Below, one piece after another: positions 1-13,489 of a stretch of DNA of 64,000 nucleotides. The translations under genes were made by a program, and so were the position numbers. The stretch lies in NCBI GenBank assembly GCA_963966185.1, contig CAWZYM010000346.1, forward strand, positions 288,501 to 352,500, read 5' to 3'. The stretch is from Rhabditoides inermis (lineage: Eukaryota > Nematoda > Chromadorea > Rhabditida > Rhabditidae). A model generated the notes under the pieces. That model did not search any database, was not told the DNA's origin, and saw only the letters and a program-made list of their open reading frames with translations. Numbering within the stretch: position 1 is the first letter of the stretch; the number at the start of each line of letters is the position of its first letter.

Positions 1-272
1 CAAGTTTGGTTCTAATTGAAGTATTTTGAATTTTTTCTCCATAGTTAAGAGATTAGGTGATAACTATGATCAGAAGATCGCTATTGACGAGATATTTGGA
101 ATTTTGCGTACTCGGGGTCTGAAGAAACTTTTCAGAAGAAATCAGCAAATAGGGTATACTTTGAAAAGAGATAGCTCTCCGGAAAGAATGACAGACAGAC
201 ACACACCATAGTAAATATTAGTCTAAAGGGGGGACTAGCGCTCCGGCGCGCTGTCGCGCGCCTCCGCACTAG
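1..272 (+). mobile_element. 3' end of a Helitron-like repeat, copy 1
   Basis: This is the right-hand end of a repeat that recurs at 2110-2389 and 4440-4718; bases 1-230 match 4450-4680 almost perfectly. It carries an ACAGACAGACACACACCATAG tract in pieces (190-212), a GGGGGGA run, and a GC-rich imperfect palindrome bounded by CTAG at 235-238 and 269-272. A GC-rich hairpin with a CTRR-type end (CTAG) is a hallmark of Helitron 3' termini; assigning it to Helitrons is my inference because no Rep/helicase ORF is present. The element's left part lies outside the window. Confidence 0.5.
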
Positions 273-553
273 GTATACAAAAATAGAAAAATAAAAGAAT
301 AGTTCGTCTTGCATGTTTGATAGTTGATTGCTCTCTAATGATCCTTGCGAAGATTCATACACGCAAGGATTGTAGTTGAAGTGTTCAAGTTCTATGTATT
401 TTGTATATGTAGCTCTTTTAATTTTTGTCTTTTCTAACTATCTCTCCTACTTCTTTTTCACTTATTTTATGTTTCACAAATGTACACCGCCCCATCTCTT
501 TCTCCTCTACACTGTTCTGTCTACTTTCCATCCTATCTCCCTCCTCCTCCCCC

Positions 554-592
<39 letters not shown>

Positions 593-2389
593 TCGACACA
601 GTTCTACTCTCCCCTATCTCTCCTCTCTCTCTCTCTCTCTTCTCCCGCTCCCACTGTCTCGCTATCTCTTTCTCTCTTTCTCTTTCTCTCTAAATATTAT
701 ATTCTCTAGAAACAGTATTATATTCTCTATTGTCTACTTTCAACTTTCTAGAGACAATACTAATACTATGCTCTTGTTTGTCTACTGCATCTTTTTCTTC
801 TACTGTGACAACAACTTTCTAGAGACATTACTATGTTTTCTTCTGTCTACTTTCACCTCTCGTCACCTCTTCCACTCTCACTCTCACCACATCTGCAGTA
901 ATCACTATCACTGCGACTTTCGAGAGACAGTTATGTCTACTCTCCCTTCTCTCTCCTCTTTTCTCTCTCCTATTCTCTCTCTCTCTCTCTCCTATTCTCT
1001 CTCTTGTATACTTTCACGTCCCCGCTGCGGTGACAACAACTTTCTAGAGACAGTACTATGGTACCTTCTGTCTACTGTTCTATTCTCACAGCTGCAGTAG
1101 TCACTGCGACTTTCGAGAGACATGTAAAAACTTTTTAAACAGAAAGTACTACTCTCTTCTCTACTGTCTTCTCTCCCTACTGTCTACTCTCTCACGTTCT
1201 AAAAATATAATTTGACCGCCTGTGCTTGCCAAATATCACGTAAGGTGAACTCGATTCTCACCTCACCTCACTTCCACTCGACACTGTACTGCATCGAAAA
1301 GCGGAATTTCAGGCTGAGTATGTACAAGAGTACAAGTAGTAAACTCAAAACTCAGTTTCAACTGAAAAAAGCAGTACATAGTTCTATATTACGTCTACAA
1401 TGACTTCGAGAAAAGAAGCCGGCTGGCGCGCCCTAACACGTTGTGCGCACGTGTGAAGGAGTTTGAAACAGTTTGAGGTTGATTTGATCGTTAGAAAGTA
1501 CTATCTATTGACGACTCGAAACATTTTTTTCTCAACTTTCAACCTTCAACTTTTCGTTTTGTCAAAGTTATTCGTTGAAGATATAAATTTTGTCTTTTTC
1601 AACTGACTCAATCCATTATTGTTATATCTAGACATATTCCTATCAAAAAAGACACAACTGAGTGGATATGGGTCAGTGATTGCGAATGCCAACTATTTGA
1701 TATCGATCGGTTGACCTGGCGGCTGGTAGCGAGCAATCCGGTGGGCGCGACACCAGCAAGTAACGCGCGCTCAGAAAATGTCTAATACTGTATGAAGACA
1801 AAGTCCGATCGATCTGAAACTTTGACAGAAGGGCTTTTTTGCCCATAAAAGCTTAAGTTTACAAATTGGACCCTCTATCTCGTCTGTACGAAAAGTCGAT
1901 CATATTCGCCATATTTGGTGACTTTTCAAAAAAGGAAACTAGTTTCTATAATGTATTATACGTAATCTTTCTTCTATTCAATTTTTATAGAAATCGAAGA
2001 TCATGAATTTTGGGTGCATTTTGGGTACATTCGCCTATTTGGGCATGAAGATGAGGTCACAGGCAGCTGGTATCGCGGCTATCGACTTTTTCTAGGTCGA
2101 TTCACCTACTCTCCAAATTTGGTTCTAATTGAAGTATTTTGAAATTTTTCTCCATAGTTAAGAGATTAGGTGATAACTATGATTAGGAGATCGCTATTGA
2201 CGAGATATTCGGAATTTTGCGTTCTCAGGTATTGAAGAAACTTTCTAGAAAAAATGAGTAGTTAAAGTAGACTTTGAAAAGAGATATCTCTCCGGAAGGA
2301 CAGACAGACAGACAGACAGACACCATAGTAAATATTAGTATGAAAGGGGGACTAGCGCTCCGGCGCGCTGTCGCGCGCCTCCGCACTAG
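273..2389 (+). mobile_element. Helitron-like tandem repeat, copy 2 (non-autonomous)
   Basis: The unit lies between two CTAG-bounded palindromes, so it joins its neighbours head to tail. It begins GTATACAAAAATAG, contains CT microsatellite (555-590), degenerate relatives of the 64-bp satellite (about 690-1190) and a segment around 1205-1290 (ACCGCCTGTGCTTGCC) also found at 3508 in copy 3. It ends with GACAGACAGACAGACA-CACCATAG and the palindrome at 2352-2389. No ORF looks like a protein; the long frames are CT-repeat artefacts. Confidence 0.5.
690..1190 (-). repeat. Degenerate 64-bp-family satellite
   Basis: Irregular repeats of the words TTTCTAGAGACAGTAC, TGTCTACT and GTGACAACAAC match the reverse complement of the 64-bp satellite arrayed at 44857-45724 (TCTAGAAAATTATTG, AGTAGACAGA). 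Copies here are diverged and mixed with CT runs, so this looks like an older or ancestral form of the same satellite. Confidence 0.6.
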
Positions 2390-2617
2390 GTATACAAGAA
2401 TAGAAAAATAGAAGTATAGTTGATTTTTGCGTAGAAACATGTATCTTTTTCATCTCTATCCTACTTTCTTTCTCTGTTTTCTTTATCATTTTCTCTATTT
2501 TCAACTCATTTACTTCCTCTTCCTCCATCTCTCTCCCCCTACCTTTCTCCCTCTCTCTCTCCCCACTCCCTCCCTCTCCCTCTGTCTCTCTCTTTCTTTT
2601 TTTTCTTTTGTCTCTCG

Positions 2618-2711
<94 letters not shown>

Positions 2712-2888
2712 ATTATCACGTCTCCGCAGCGGTGACAACAACTTTCTAAACAACTTTCTAGAGACAGTACTATGGTATATTCTGTCTACTCTTCTACACT
2801 TCTACTCTCACGTCTGCGGTAGTCACTGCAAATTACGAGACACAGTTATTTCTACTTTCGCTCCTTTATCCTCCTCTTCCTCCTCTCC

Positions 2889-2928
<40 letters not shown>

Positions 2929-3287
2929 ATTCTCACTTCTCCGCAGCGGTGACAACAACTTTCTAGAGACAGTACTATGCTTTTTTCTATCTACTGTCAC
3001 GTCTTCGCTGCGGTGACAGTAACTTTTAAGAGACAGTACTATGCTCTCACTTGCTTACTGTAACGTATCCGCTGCGGTCACAACAACTTTCTGAATACAG
3101 TACTACGGTATGTTTTGTTTACTGTCATGTCTCCGTGGCGGTGACAACAATTTACCTGAGACACCACTATGTTTTTTTCTGTCTACTCACCTCTCGTCTA
3201 CTCTTCTACTCCCACGTCTGCAGTAGTCACTCCGACTTTCGAGAGACAGTTACATACGTCTACTCTACCTTCTCTCTCTCTCTCTCT

Positions 3288-3340
<53 letters not shown>

Positions 3341-4718
3341 ATCTCGTCTACTTTCACTTATCCGCTGCGGTGACAACAAAATTCTAGATACAGTACATAC
3401 TATGCTCTCTTCTGTCTACTGTCACGTATCTGCTGTGCGGTGATAACAACTTTTTACAGACAGTACCAATCTCTTCTGTCTACTCTCACGTCTTAAAATA
3501 TAATTCGACCGCCTGTGCTTGCCAAATGACATGTAAGGTGAACTCGATTCTCACCTCACCTCACTTCCTTTTGTCACTGTACACATCGAAAAAGAGGATT
3601 TTCAGTCTGAATAGGAATTACAGTCTGAATAAGTGTTGTACCCAAAAACCTATTTTCAACAAACAAAAAGTAAGCAGTCCATATTTCCAAATTACATATA
3701 CAATGACTCTGTTGATGCCACGACTGGAAGAAAATACGCCGGCTGGCGCGCCCAAACACGTTGTGCGCATGTTTGAAGTAGTTGAATAGAGATTGAAGTT
3801 GGTTTGATCTTCACAAACAAAACATTATCTATTGACTGAACTCGACTTGAAACACTTTTATTGTCTTTTCCAGCCTTCAATATTTCGTTCATCATACGTT
3901 ATTCGTTGAAGCCAGAAATTTTGTCGTTTTTTAAACAGAATCAGTCCATTATTGTTTTATTTACACATGTTTATATCGTTAAAAAAACATCACTGTGTAG
4001 ATATGGGTCAGTAATTGCGAGTGCCAACTATTCGATATCGATCTGTTGACCTCGCGGCTGGTAGCGAGCAAGTAGGAGGGCGCGACTCCAGCAAGTAACG
4101 CGCGCTCAAAAATTGTTTAATACGGTATGAAGACGAAGTCCGATTAATCTGAAATTTTTACAGAAGGGCTTTTTGGCCTATAAAAGCTTAAGTTTACAAA
4201 TTGGACACTCTATCTCGCCTGTACGAAAAGTCGATCATATTCGCCATATTTGGTGACTTTTCAAAGAAGAAAACCAGTTTCTATAATCTATTATACGTAA
4301 TCTTTTTTCTATTAAATTTTTATAGAAATCGAAGATCATGAATTTTGGGTGCATTTTGGGTACATTCGCCTATTTGGGCATGAAGATGAGGTCACAGGCA
4401 GCTGGTATCGCGGCTATCGATTTTTTCTAGGTCGATTCACCTACCCTCCAAGTTTGGTTCTAATTGAAGTATTTTGAATTTTTTCTCCATAGTTAAGAGA
4501 TTAGGTGATAACTATGATCAGAAGATCGCTATTGACGAGATATTTGGAATTTTGCGTACTCGGGGTCTGAAGAAACTTTTCAGAAGAAATCAGCAAATAG
4601 GGTATACTTTGAAAAGAGATAGCTCTCCGGAAAGAATGACAGACAGACACACACCATAGTAAATATTAGTCTAAAGGGGGGACTAGCCCGAGCGGCGCTG
4701 ACGCGCCGCTCGGGCTAG
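2390..4718 (+). mobile_element. Helitron-like tandem repeat, copy 3
   Basis: It has the same organisation as the preceding unit: TATACAAGAATAG start, CT microsatellites (2560-2706, 2894-2930, 3270-3345), degenerate 64-bp-type repeats (2720-3490), a shared middle (from 3508) and the conserved 3' segment from 4440. Its terminal palindrome (4683-4718, CTAG at both ends) is a different sequence from those of copies 1 and 2 although the 230 bp before it are the same, so the hairpin has been swapped. A second hairpin (GGCCGCC-TTC-GGCGGCC, 4719-4735) follows and starts the next unit. Confidence 0.5.
2720..3490 (-). repeat. Degenerate 64-bp-family satellite
   Basis: Ten or so imperfect units share TTTCTAGAGACAGTACTATG, TTCTGTCTACTGTCACG and GCTGCGGTGACAACAAC, with CT microsatellite inserts. 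In reverse complement they match the homogeneous array at 44857-45724. Confidence 0.6.
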
Positions 4719-7700
4719 GGCCGCCTTCGGCGGCCTCAACACTCAAACACCAAAACTGAAATCATAACTCAAATCTAATTTCAGAACGAAAATATGTCCA
4801 CAAACTTCTAATCTAACTGAGAAGTACATTACAAGACAGAATACCAAAATTGAAGACAATTAAACGTTGTTTACGAATTTGTTTACTTGTTTACACTTTA
4901 TGTAAACAACATTTTTGAACTCGCCTCTTAGTCCACTACACGATACACATCTTCAAAACACATTTTCAGGTTGTTTACACATTTGTTTACTTGTTTACAA
5001 CATCTTTTAACAACATTTTTAAACTCATTTTTAAACTTTCGTACTGGTACCAAGTATCAAGATTGTAGCTATAATATGAGCTGAGATATGAACATGACCT
5101 TATTTGGAGTATGTAAATGAAGTTAAATTAAATTAGTTATTTATCAAACAGTTTGTACTCAAGTACTTTGTGCTTATACCAACTATCAAGATTGTAGTTA
5201 TAATATGAGCTGAGATATAAACATGACCTTCTTTGGGTTATGCAAATGAGGTTTAGTTAAATAAGTTATATACCAAACAGTTTGTACTCAAGTACTTTGT
5301 ACTTATATCAACTATCAAGATTGTAGCTATAATATGAACTGAGATATAAACATGACCTTATTTGGGCTATCCAAATGAGGTTTGATTAGATAAGTTGTAT
5401 ATCACACAGTTTGTACTCAAGTACTTTGTACTTATACCAAGTATCAAGATTGTAGCTATACTATGAGCTGAGATATAAGCATGACCTTATTTGGCGTAAG
5501 CAAATGAGGTACTTATAATTAGATAAGTTGTATACCAAACAGTTTGTACTCAAATACTTTGTACTTATACAAATTATCAAGATTGTAGCTATAATAGGAG
5601 CTGATATATGAACATGACCCTTTTTGGAGTATGTAAATGAGGTATATTTAGATAAGTTGTATACCAAACAGTTTGTACTCAAATACTTTGTACTTATACC
5701 AAGTATCAAGATTGTAGCTATAATAGGAGCTGAGATATGAACATGACCTTATTTGGAGTATGCAAATGAGGTATAATTAGATAAGTTGTACACCAAACAG
5801 TTTGTACTCAAATACTTTGTACTTATACCAAGTATCAAGATTGTAGCTATAATAGGAGCCGAGATATGAACATGACCTTATTTGGAGTATGTAAATGAGG
5901 TATAATTAGATAAGTTGTATACCAAACAGTTTGTACTCAAGTACTTTGTACTTATACCAACTATCAAGTCTGTAGTTATAATATGAGCTGAGATATAAAC
6001 ATGACCTTATTTGGGTTATGCAAATGAGGTTTAGTTAAATAAGTTATACACCAAACAGTTTGTACTCAAGTACTTTGTACTTATATCAATTATCAAGATT
6101 GTAGCTATAATATGAACTGAGATATAAACATGACCTTATTTGGGCTATGCAAATGAGGTTTAATTAGATACGTTGTATATCACACAGTTTGTACTCAAGT
6201 ACTTTGTACTTATATCAAGTATCAAGATTGTAGCTATAATATGAGCTGAGATATGAGCATGACCTTATTTGGCGTATGCAAATGAGGTATAATTAGATAA
6301 GTTCTATACCAAACAGTTTGTACTCAAATACTTTGTACTTATAGCAAGTATCAAGATTGTAGCTATAATAGGAGCTGAGCTATTAACATGACCTTATTTG
6401 GAGTATGTAAATGAGGTATAATTAGATAAGTTGTATATTGAACAGTTCGTACTCAAATACTTTGTACTTATACCAAGTATCAAGATTGTAGCTATAATAG
6501 GAGCTGAGATATGAACATGGCCTTATTTGGAGTTTGTAAATGAGGTTTAATTAAATTAGTTATATACCAAACACTTTGTACTCAAGTACTTTGTGCCTAT
6601 ACCAACTATCAAGAATGTAGTTATAATATGAACTGAGATATAAACATGACCTTATTTGGGTTATGCAAATGAGGTTTAGTTAAATAAGTTATATACCAAA
6701 CAGTTTGTACTCAAGTACTTTGTACTTATATCAACTATCAAGATTGTAGCTATAATATGAACTGAGATATAAACATGACCTTATTTGGGCTATGCAAATG
6801 AGGTTTAATTAGAGAAGTTGTATATCACACAGTTTGTACTCAAGTACTTTGTACTTATACCAAGTATCAAGATTGTAGCTATAATATGAGCTGAGATATA
6901 AGCATGACCTTATTAGGCGTATGCAAATGAGGTATCATTAGATAAGTTGTATACCAAACAGTTTGTACTCAAATATTTTGTACTTATACCAAGTATCAAG
7001 ATTGTAGCTATAATAGGAGCTGAGATATGAACATGACTTTATTTGGAGTATGTAAATGAGGTATAATTAGATAAGTTGAATACCAAACAGTTTGTACTCA
7101 AGTACTTTGAACTTATACCAAGTATCAAGATTGTAGCTATAATAGGAGCTGAGATATGAACATGACATTATTTGGAGTGAGCAAATGAGGTATAATTAGA
7201 TAAGTTGTATACCAAACAGCTTGTGCTCAAATGCTTTGTACTTATACAAATTATCAAGATTGTAGCTATAATAGGAGCTGAGATATGAACATGACCTTAT
7301 TTGGAGTATGTAAATGAGGTTTAGTAAAATAAGTTATATACCGAACAGTTTGTACTCAAGTACTTTGTATTTTTATCAACTATCAAGATTGTAGCTATAA
7401 TATGAACTGAGATATAAACATGACCTTTTTTGGGCTATGCAAATGAGGTTTAATTAGATAAGTTGTATACCAAACAGTTTGTACTCAAGTACTTTGTACT
7501 TATACCAAGTATCAAGATTGTAGCTATAATAGGAGCTGAGATATGAACATGACCTTATTTGGGTAATTGAAATGAGGTTTAATTGAATAAGTTGTATACC
7601 AAACAGTTTGTACTCTAGTACTTTGTAATTATACCAAATATCAAGTTTGTAGCTATAATAGAAGCTGAGATATGAACATGACCTTATTTGGGATATTCAA

Positions 7701-8312
7701 ATGAGGTTTAATTAAATAAGTTGTATACCAAACAGTTTGTACTCAAGTACTTTGTACTTATACACAGTATCACGATTGTAGCTATAGTAGAAGCTGAGAT
7801 ATGAACATGACCTTATTTGGGATATTATAATGAGTATTAATAAAATAAGTTTTACACCAAACAGTTTGTACTCAAGTACTTCGTACTTATACCAAGTATC
7901 AAGATTGTAGCTATAATATGAGCTGAGAAATGAACATGACCTTATTTGGTATATTCAAATGAGGTTTACTTAAATAAGTTATATACCAAACAGTTTGTAC
8001 TCAAGCACTTTGTACTTATACAAAGTATGAAGTTTCTAGGTCTAAAACTGGCAGAGTTCATATAGAAGTGTTACAAATTTCAGATTCTAAGTCCAGAGTT
8101 GTTAGTGAAACCATATAAGGAGTTATGCAAATGAGTTATCAGAATAGATCCTGCGTCTCAGGTACCAGTGGAGCTTAAGTCTAAAACCACACCCCTGTAA
8201 CTTGTCTCAGTAGAGCTGTGTGAAACCGGACAAACATACAGACGGCATCTGGAATTTTAAGGGGGGAGAGAGGCGACTAGCCCGAGCGGCGCTGGCGCGC
8301 CGCTCGGGCTAG
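4719..8312 (+). mobile_element. Helitron-like element carrying a 129-bp satellite
   Basis: The left end is the hairpin GGCCGCC-TTC-GGCGGCC plus CTCAACACTCAAACA, a start that recurs at 8313, 12162 and 16849. Next come GTTTACTTGTTTAC-rich minisatellite, then about 23 copies of a 129-bp repeat, then a single-copy tail with ATGCAAATGAG, ACAAACATACAGACGG and the terminal palindrome (CTAG 8277-8280 and 8309-8312). No protein-coding frame is convincing. Confidence 0.55.
5045..8033 (+). repeat. 129-bp satellite, about 23 copies
   Basis: The anchor TTTGTACTCAAGTACTTTG recurs at 129-130 bp spacing (5152, 5281, 5410 and onward). Each unit also holds ATCAAGATTGTAGCTATAAT and ATGCAAATGAGGT. The ATGCAAAT octamer is the canonical POU-factor site, repeated in nearly every unit; whether it is bound is unknown. 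Two or three unit sub-variants (ATATGAGCTGAG, ATAGGAGCTGAG, ATATGAACTGAG) alternate in higher-order order. Confidence 0.85.
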
Positions 8313-10412
8313 GGCCGCCTTCGGCGGCCTCAACACTCAAACATCAAAAGTGAAATCATCACTCAAAACTAATTTCAGAACTAAAATCTGTCCACAAACC
8401 TGTAATCCAACTAAGAAGTACATTACAAGACAAAACATTAAAATTGAAGACAATTGAACGTTGTTTACAAATTTGTATACTTGTTTACACTCTATGTAAA
8501 CAACATTTTTGAACTTGCCTCTTAGTCTACTACACGATACACATTTTTAAAACACGTTTTCAAGTTGTTTACATCTTTGTTTACTTGTTTACAACATCTT
8601 TTAACAACATTTTTAAACTCACTAATAATGTTATTAAACTTTCGACATCTTCAAAACACAATTTTAGGTTGTTTACAAAGTTGTTTACTTGTTTACATCA
8701 TCTGTAAACAACATTTTTGAACTTGCCTCTCGGTCAACATCATCTTAGATACCTTCAGAACAAACTTTAAATTTGTTTACAAAGTTGTTTACTTGTTGAC
8801 AAACATGTAAACAACTGATCGCTGACTTGTCTCCAGGTCACATACCAAGTTTGGACTCTTTGGCATCAAAACTGACCGAGATACGTCATTACCATATTTG
8901 GAAATATGCAAATGAGGTCAAAAATCAAAACTTGAATTCTCGACCCTACAGTACCTTAACCTCAAAACAACAAACCTGAACTCAGTACTTGGTCTAGTAC
9001 ACGTTATTGTTTACTTGTTTACATGTCAAATAAACAATAAAATCGAACTGAGTACTTTGTGTACTACACGTTAGAGACCTTTAAAACACATTTCTGAGTT
9101 GTTAACAAACTTGTTTACTTATTTACTTTACTTGTAAACAATAAATATGAACTCAGTACTTGGTCTAGTACACGTTAGATACCTTTGAAATGGTACTTGG
9201 AGTTGTTTACCTTTTTGTTTACTTGTTTACATGTCATATAAACGATAAAATCGAACTGAGTACTTTGTGTACTACATGTTAGAGACCTTTAAAACACATT
9301 TCTAAAATGTTTACAAACTTGTTTACTTGTTTACTTCACTTGCAAACAACAAATATGAACTCAGTACTTGGTCCAGTACACGTTAGATACCTTTTGAATG
9401 ATACTTGGAATTGTTTACTTATTTGTTTACTTGTTTACATGCCAAATAAACAACCTAATCGAACTGAGTACTTTGTGTACTACACGTTAGAGACCTTTAA
9501 AACACATTTCTGAGTTGTTAACAAACTTGTTTACTTATTTACTTTACTTGTAAACAATAAATATGAACTCAGTACTTGGTCTAGTACACGTTAGATACCT
9601 TTGAAATGGTACTTGGAGTTGTTTACCTTTTTGTTTACTTGTTTACATGTCATATAAACGATAAAATCGAACTGAGTACTTTGTGTACTACATGTTAGAG
9701 ACCTTTACAACACATTTCTAAAATGTTTACAAACTTGTTTACTTGTTTACTTCACTTGCAAACAACAAATATGAACTCAGTACTTGGTCCAGTACACGTT
9801 AGATACCTTTTGAATGATACTTGGAATTGTTTACTTATTTGTTTACTTGTTTACATGCCAAATAAACAACCTAATCGAACTGAGTACTTGTTGTACTACA
9901 TGTTAGAGACCTTCAAAACACATTTTTGAGTTGTTTACAAAATTGTTTACTTGTTTACTTCACTTGTAAACAACAAATATGAACTCAGTACTTGGTCTAG
10001 TACACGTTAGATATCTTTTAAATGAGATTTCTAGTTGTTTACTTATTTGTTTACTTGTTTACTGTTGTTGTTTACCAAAAAAATGAACTTGTTTACTTGT
10101 TACCTGTACCAAGTAACAAGTCTCTAGGTCGAAAACTGACAGAGTTCATATAGAAGTATCACAAATTTCAGATTCTAAGTCCAGAGTTGTTAGTGAACCC
10201 ATAAAAGGAGTTATGCAAATGAGATGTCTGATTTATGCTGACGTCCTACGGACCATAGGACCTTATGTCTAGAAGGGTGTCCGAGTGGCTTGTTCGAGAA
10301 GAGCTGTACCTCTGCCGACAGAAATCCCGCAAACAGACACCATAGGAAATTTTAGGGGGAGAGAGTGGCGACTAGCGGCCGGAGGCTCGCTTCGCTCGCC
10401 TCCGGCCGCTAG
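8313..10412 (+). mobile_element. Helitron-like element with GTTTAC minisatellite
   Basis: It starts with the GGCCGCC-TTC-GGCGGCC hairpin and ends with a palindrome bounded by CTAG (10372-10375 and 10409-10412) that differs in sequence from its neighbours. The interior is AT-rich minisatellite built on TTGTTTACTTGTTTAC, including a 416-bp duplicated block (9307 and 9723 starts). ATGCAAATGAG occurs near both 8906 and 10214. Confidence 0.5.
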
Positions 10413-12161
10413 TGGCGGCGCTTCGCGCCGCGTTTGCTCCAAGGCTCGCGCGCCTTCGGCGCGCTCGCCTTTCCGCTCTAAAACCTCTAAATAATACCTC
10501 TTAAATGAAAAATTGTGTTGTTTACTTCTTTGTTTACTTGTTGACATGAGTTGTTTACTATCATAAATGTACTTGTGTACTTGTGTTATGGTATGAGTAT
10601 GAAGTGTCTACATTGCAAACTAACAAAGTTATTAAGGTTTCCGAGATTGTTTACATAATTTGTTTACTTGTTTACTTGTTTACATAATATCTTTACTAAA
10701 AGTTTTGTCTTAGTTAGGTTGTTGTATGGTGTGAATATGAACTGTCTACCTCAATTCGTTATTGAGTTATAGTGAAAAGTCTATTTTCGAGTCAAAGTCC
10801 AAAGTCCCTCTCGTAGAACCCATATAAGGAATTATGCAAATGAGATGTCTGAATTATGCTGACATCCCAGGGACCATAGAACCTTAACTCTAATACTCAT
10901 AACATAATTTCAAACAACAATTCTGAACTCAGTACTTGGTCTAGTACACGTTAGGTACCTTTTAAATGAGATTTGGAGTTGTTTACAAATTTGTTTACTT
11001 GTTTACATTTCTCGTAAACAACAAATTTGAACTCAGTACATGGTCTAGTACACGTTAGATACCTCTTAAATGAAAAATTGTGTTGTTTACTTCTTTGTTT
11101 ACTTGTTGACATGAGTTGTTTACTATCATAAATGTACTTGTGTACTTGTGTTATGGTATGAGTATGAAGTGTCTACATTGCAAACTAACAAAGTTATTAA
11201 GGTTTCCGAGATTGTTTACATAATTTGTTTACTTGTTTACTTGTTTACATAATATCTTTACTAAAAGTTTTGTCTTAGTTAGGTTGTTGTATGGTGTGAA
11301 TATGAACTGTCTACCTCAATTCGTTATTGAGTTATAGTGAAAAGTCTATTTTCGAGTCAAAGTCCAAAGTCCCTCTCGTAGAACCCATATAAGGAATTAT
11401 GCAAATGAGATGTCTGAATTATGCTGACATCCCAGGGACCATAGAACCTTAACTCTAATACTCATAACATAATTTCAAACAACAATTCTGAACTCAGTAC
11501 TTGGTCTAGTACACGTTAGGTACCTTTTAAATGAGATTTGGAGTTGTTTACAAATTTGTTTACTTGTTTACATTTCTCGTAAACAACAAATTTGAACTCA
11601 GTACATGGTCTAGTACACGTTAGATACCTCTTAAATGAAAAATTGTGTTGTTTACTTCTTTGTTTACTTGTTGACATGAGTTGTTTACTATCATAAATGT
11701 ACTTGTGTACTTGTGTTATGGTATGAGTATGAAGTGTCTACATTGCAAACTAACAAAGTTATTAAGGTTTCCGAGATTGTTTACATAATTTGTTTACTTG
11801 TTTACTTGTTTACATAATATCTTTACTAAAAGTTTTGTCTTAGTTAGGTTGTTGTATGGTGTGACTATGTATATGAATGTATATGAACTGTCTACCTCAA
11901 TTCGTTATTGAGTTATAGTGAAAAGTCTATTTTCGAGTCAAAGTCCAAAGTCCCTCTCGTAGAACCCATATAAGGAATTATGCAAATGAGATGTCTGAAT
12001 TATGCTGACATCCCAGGGACCATAGAACCTTAACTCTAAAAGGGCATCTCTGAGTCTCGTTCCGTAAGAGCTGTACCTCAGCTGACATACCTTAACCATA
12101 GGAAATTTTAGGGGGAGAGATGCGACTAGCCCGAGCGGCGCTGGCGCGCCGCTCGGGCTAG
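10413..12161 (+). mobile_element. Helitron-like element with a 565-bp tandem repeat
   Basis: The start is of a second type: hairpins GGCGGCGC-TTC-GCGCCGC and GCGCGCC-TTC-GGCGCGC followed by CTCGCCTTTCCGCT, also found at 15917-15945. The interior is about 2.7 copies of a 565-bp unit (TTAAATGAAAAATTGTG at 10501, 11066 and 11631) that are almost identical. It ends with a CACCATAG-like remnant, GGGGGAGAGA and the CTAG palindrome 12126-12161. Confidence 0.5.
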
Positions 12162-13249
12162 GGCCGCCTTCGGCGGCCTCAACACTCAAACATCTAAAAC
12201 TGAAATCATCACTCAAATCTAATTTCATGACCAAAATCTGTCCACAAACCTGTAATTCAACTAAGAATTACATTACAACACTAAATACCAAAATTGAAGA
12301 CAGTGCTCGGGCTAGGGCCGCCTTCGGCGGCCTCAACACTCAAACATCTAAAACTGAAATCATCACTCAAATCTAATTTCATGACTAAAATCTGTTCACA
12401 AACCTGTAATTCAACTAAGAATTACATTACAATACTAAATACCAAAATTGAAGACAGTTTGACGTTGTTTACAATTTTGTTTACTTGTTCACACATTATG
12501 TAAACAACATTTTTGAACTCGCCTCCAAGTCTAATACACGTTACACATTTTTAAAACACAGTTTCGGGTTGTTTACACATTTGTTTACTTGTTTACAATG
12601 TTTGTAAACAACATTTTTGAACAAACCAAGAATGTTACTAAACATTTGACATGTTTAAAACACATTTTCAGGTTGTTTACAAAGTTGTTTACTTGTTTAC
12701 ATCACCTGTAAACATCATTTTTGAACTCGCCTCCAAGTCTACAACATCTTAGATACCTTCAAAACATACTTAAAATTGTTTACAAAGTTGTTTACTTGTT
12801 GACAAACATGTAAACAACAACATCGCTGACTTGTCTCCAGATCACATACCAAGTTTGGAGTCTTTGGCATCAAAACTGACCGAGATACGTCATTACCATA
12901 TTTGGAAATATGCAAATGAGGTCAAAAATCAAAACATAAATACTCGACCCTACAGTACCTTAACCCCAAAAGGACATCTCAGTAGCTCAAAAACGAAGCA
13001 TAGTTTACATAAAAAGTGCTTAAAATTTCGTCTATGTCCATCAGAGTTTCGGTCAACCCATATAAGGAAACGTCAGATATCGATCCCAGGTAAACGATGC
13101 AGAGCGGTCACCACCTCAGCTCTAAGTTCCATACCTCAACCCCTATCGATCACTACAAATTGAGATACAACCGCGGAACGACACACAGACAGACACCATA
13201 GCATAATTTATAGGGGGTGGGCGGGTGACTAGCGCGCTTCGCGCGCTAG
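12162..13249 (+). mobile_element. Helitron-like element with duplicated start
   Basis: It begins with the GGCCGCC hairpin (12162-12178); about 147 bp later the same start appears again (from about 12303), a tandem duplication of the left end. The tail holds CATATTTGGAAATATGCAAA, ACACAGACAGACACCATAGC and GGGGGTGGGCGGGTGA, then the simplest palindrome of the series, CTAGCGCGC-TTC-GCGCGCTAG read as two arms (13229-13249). Confidence 0.5.
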
Positions 13250-13489
13250 AAATAAACGTGTAAAAAAGAGGAGAAAATTATCTATCGATTGATATATAGA
13301 TCGACTTGATATGTGCTCTGGAAGTGCTATTAGGATCTGTGCTAGAAGTGCTGTTGTCAGAGTATTCCGGTAGATGATTGATCTTTATTTATTTCCTGAT
13401 TTTTTTTCAGTAATTTCAAATAAATAGAAAGTGTCACAGTCTATCAGTATCTGGTTGATACTATCTTGACTGCTTTTCTACAGATAATA

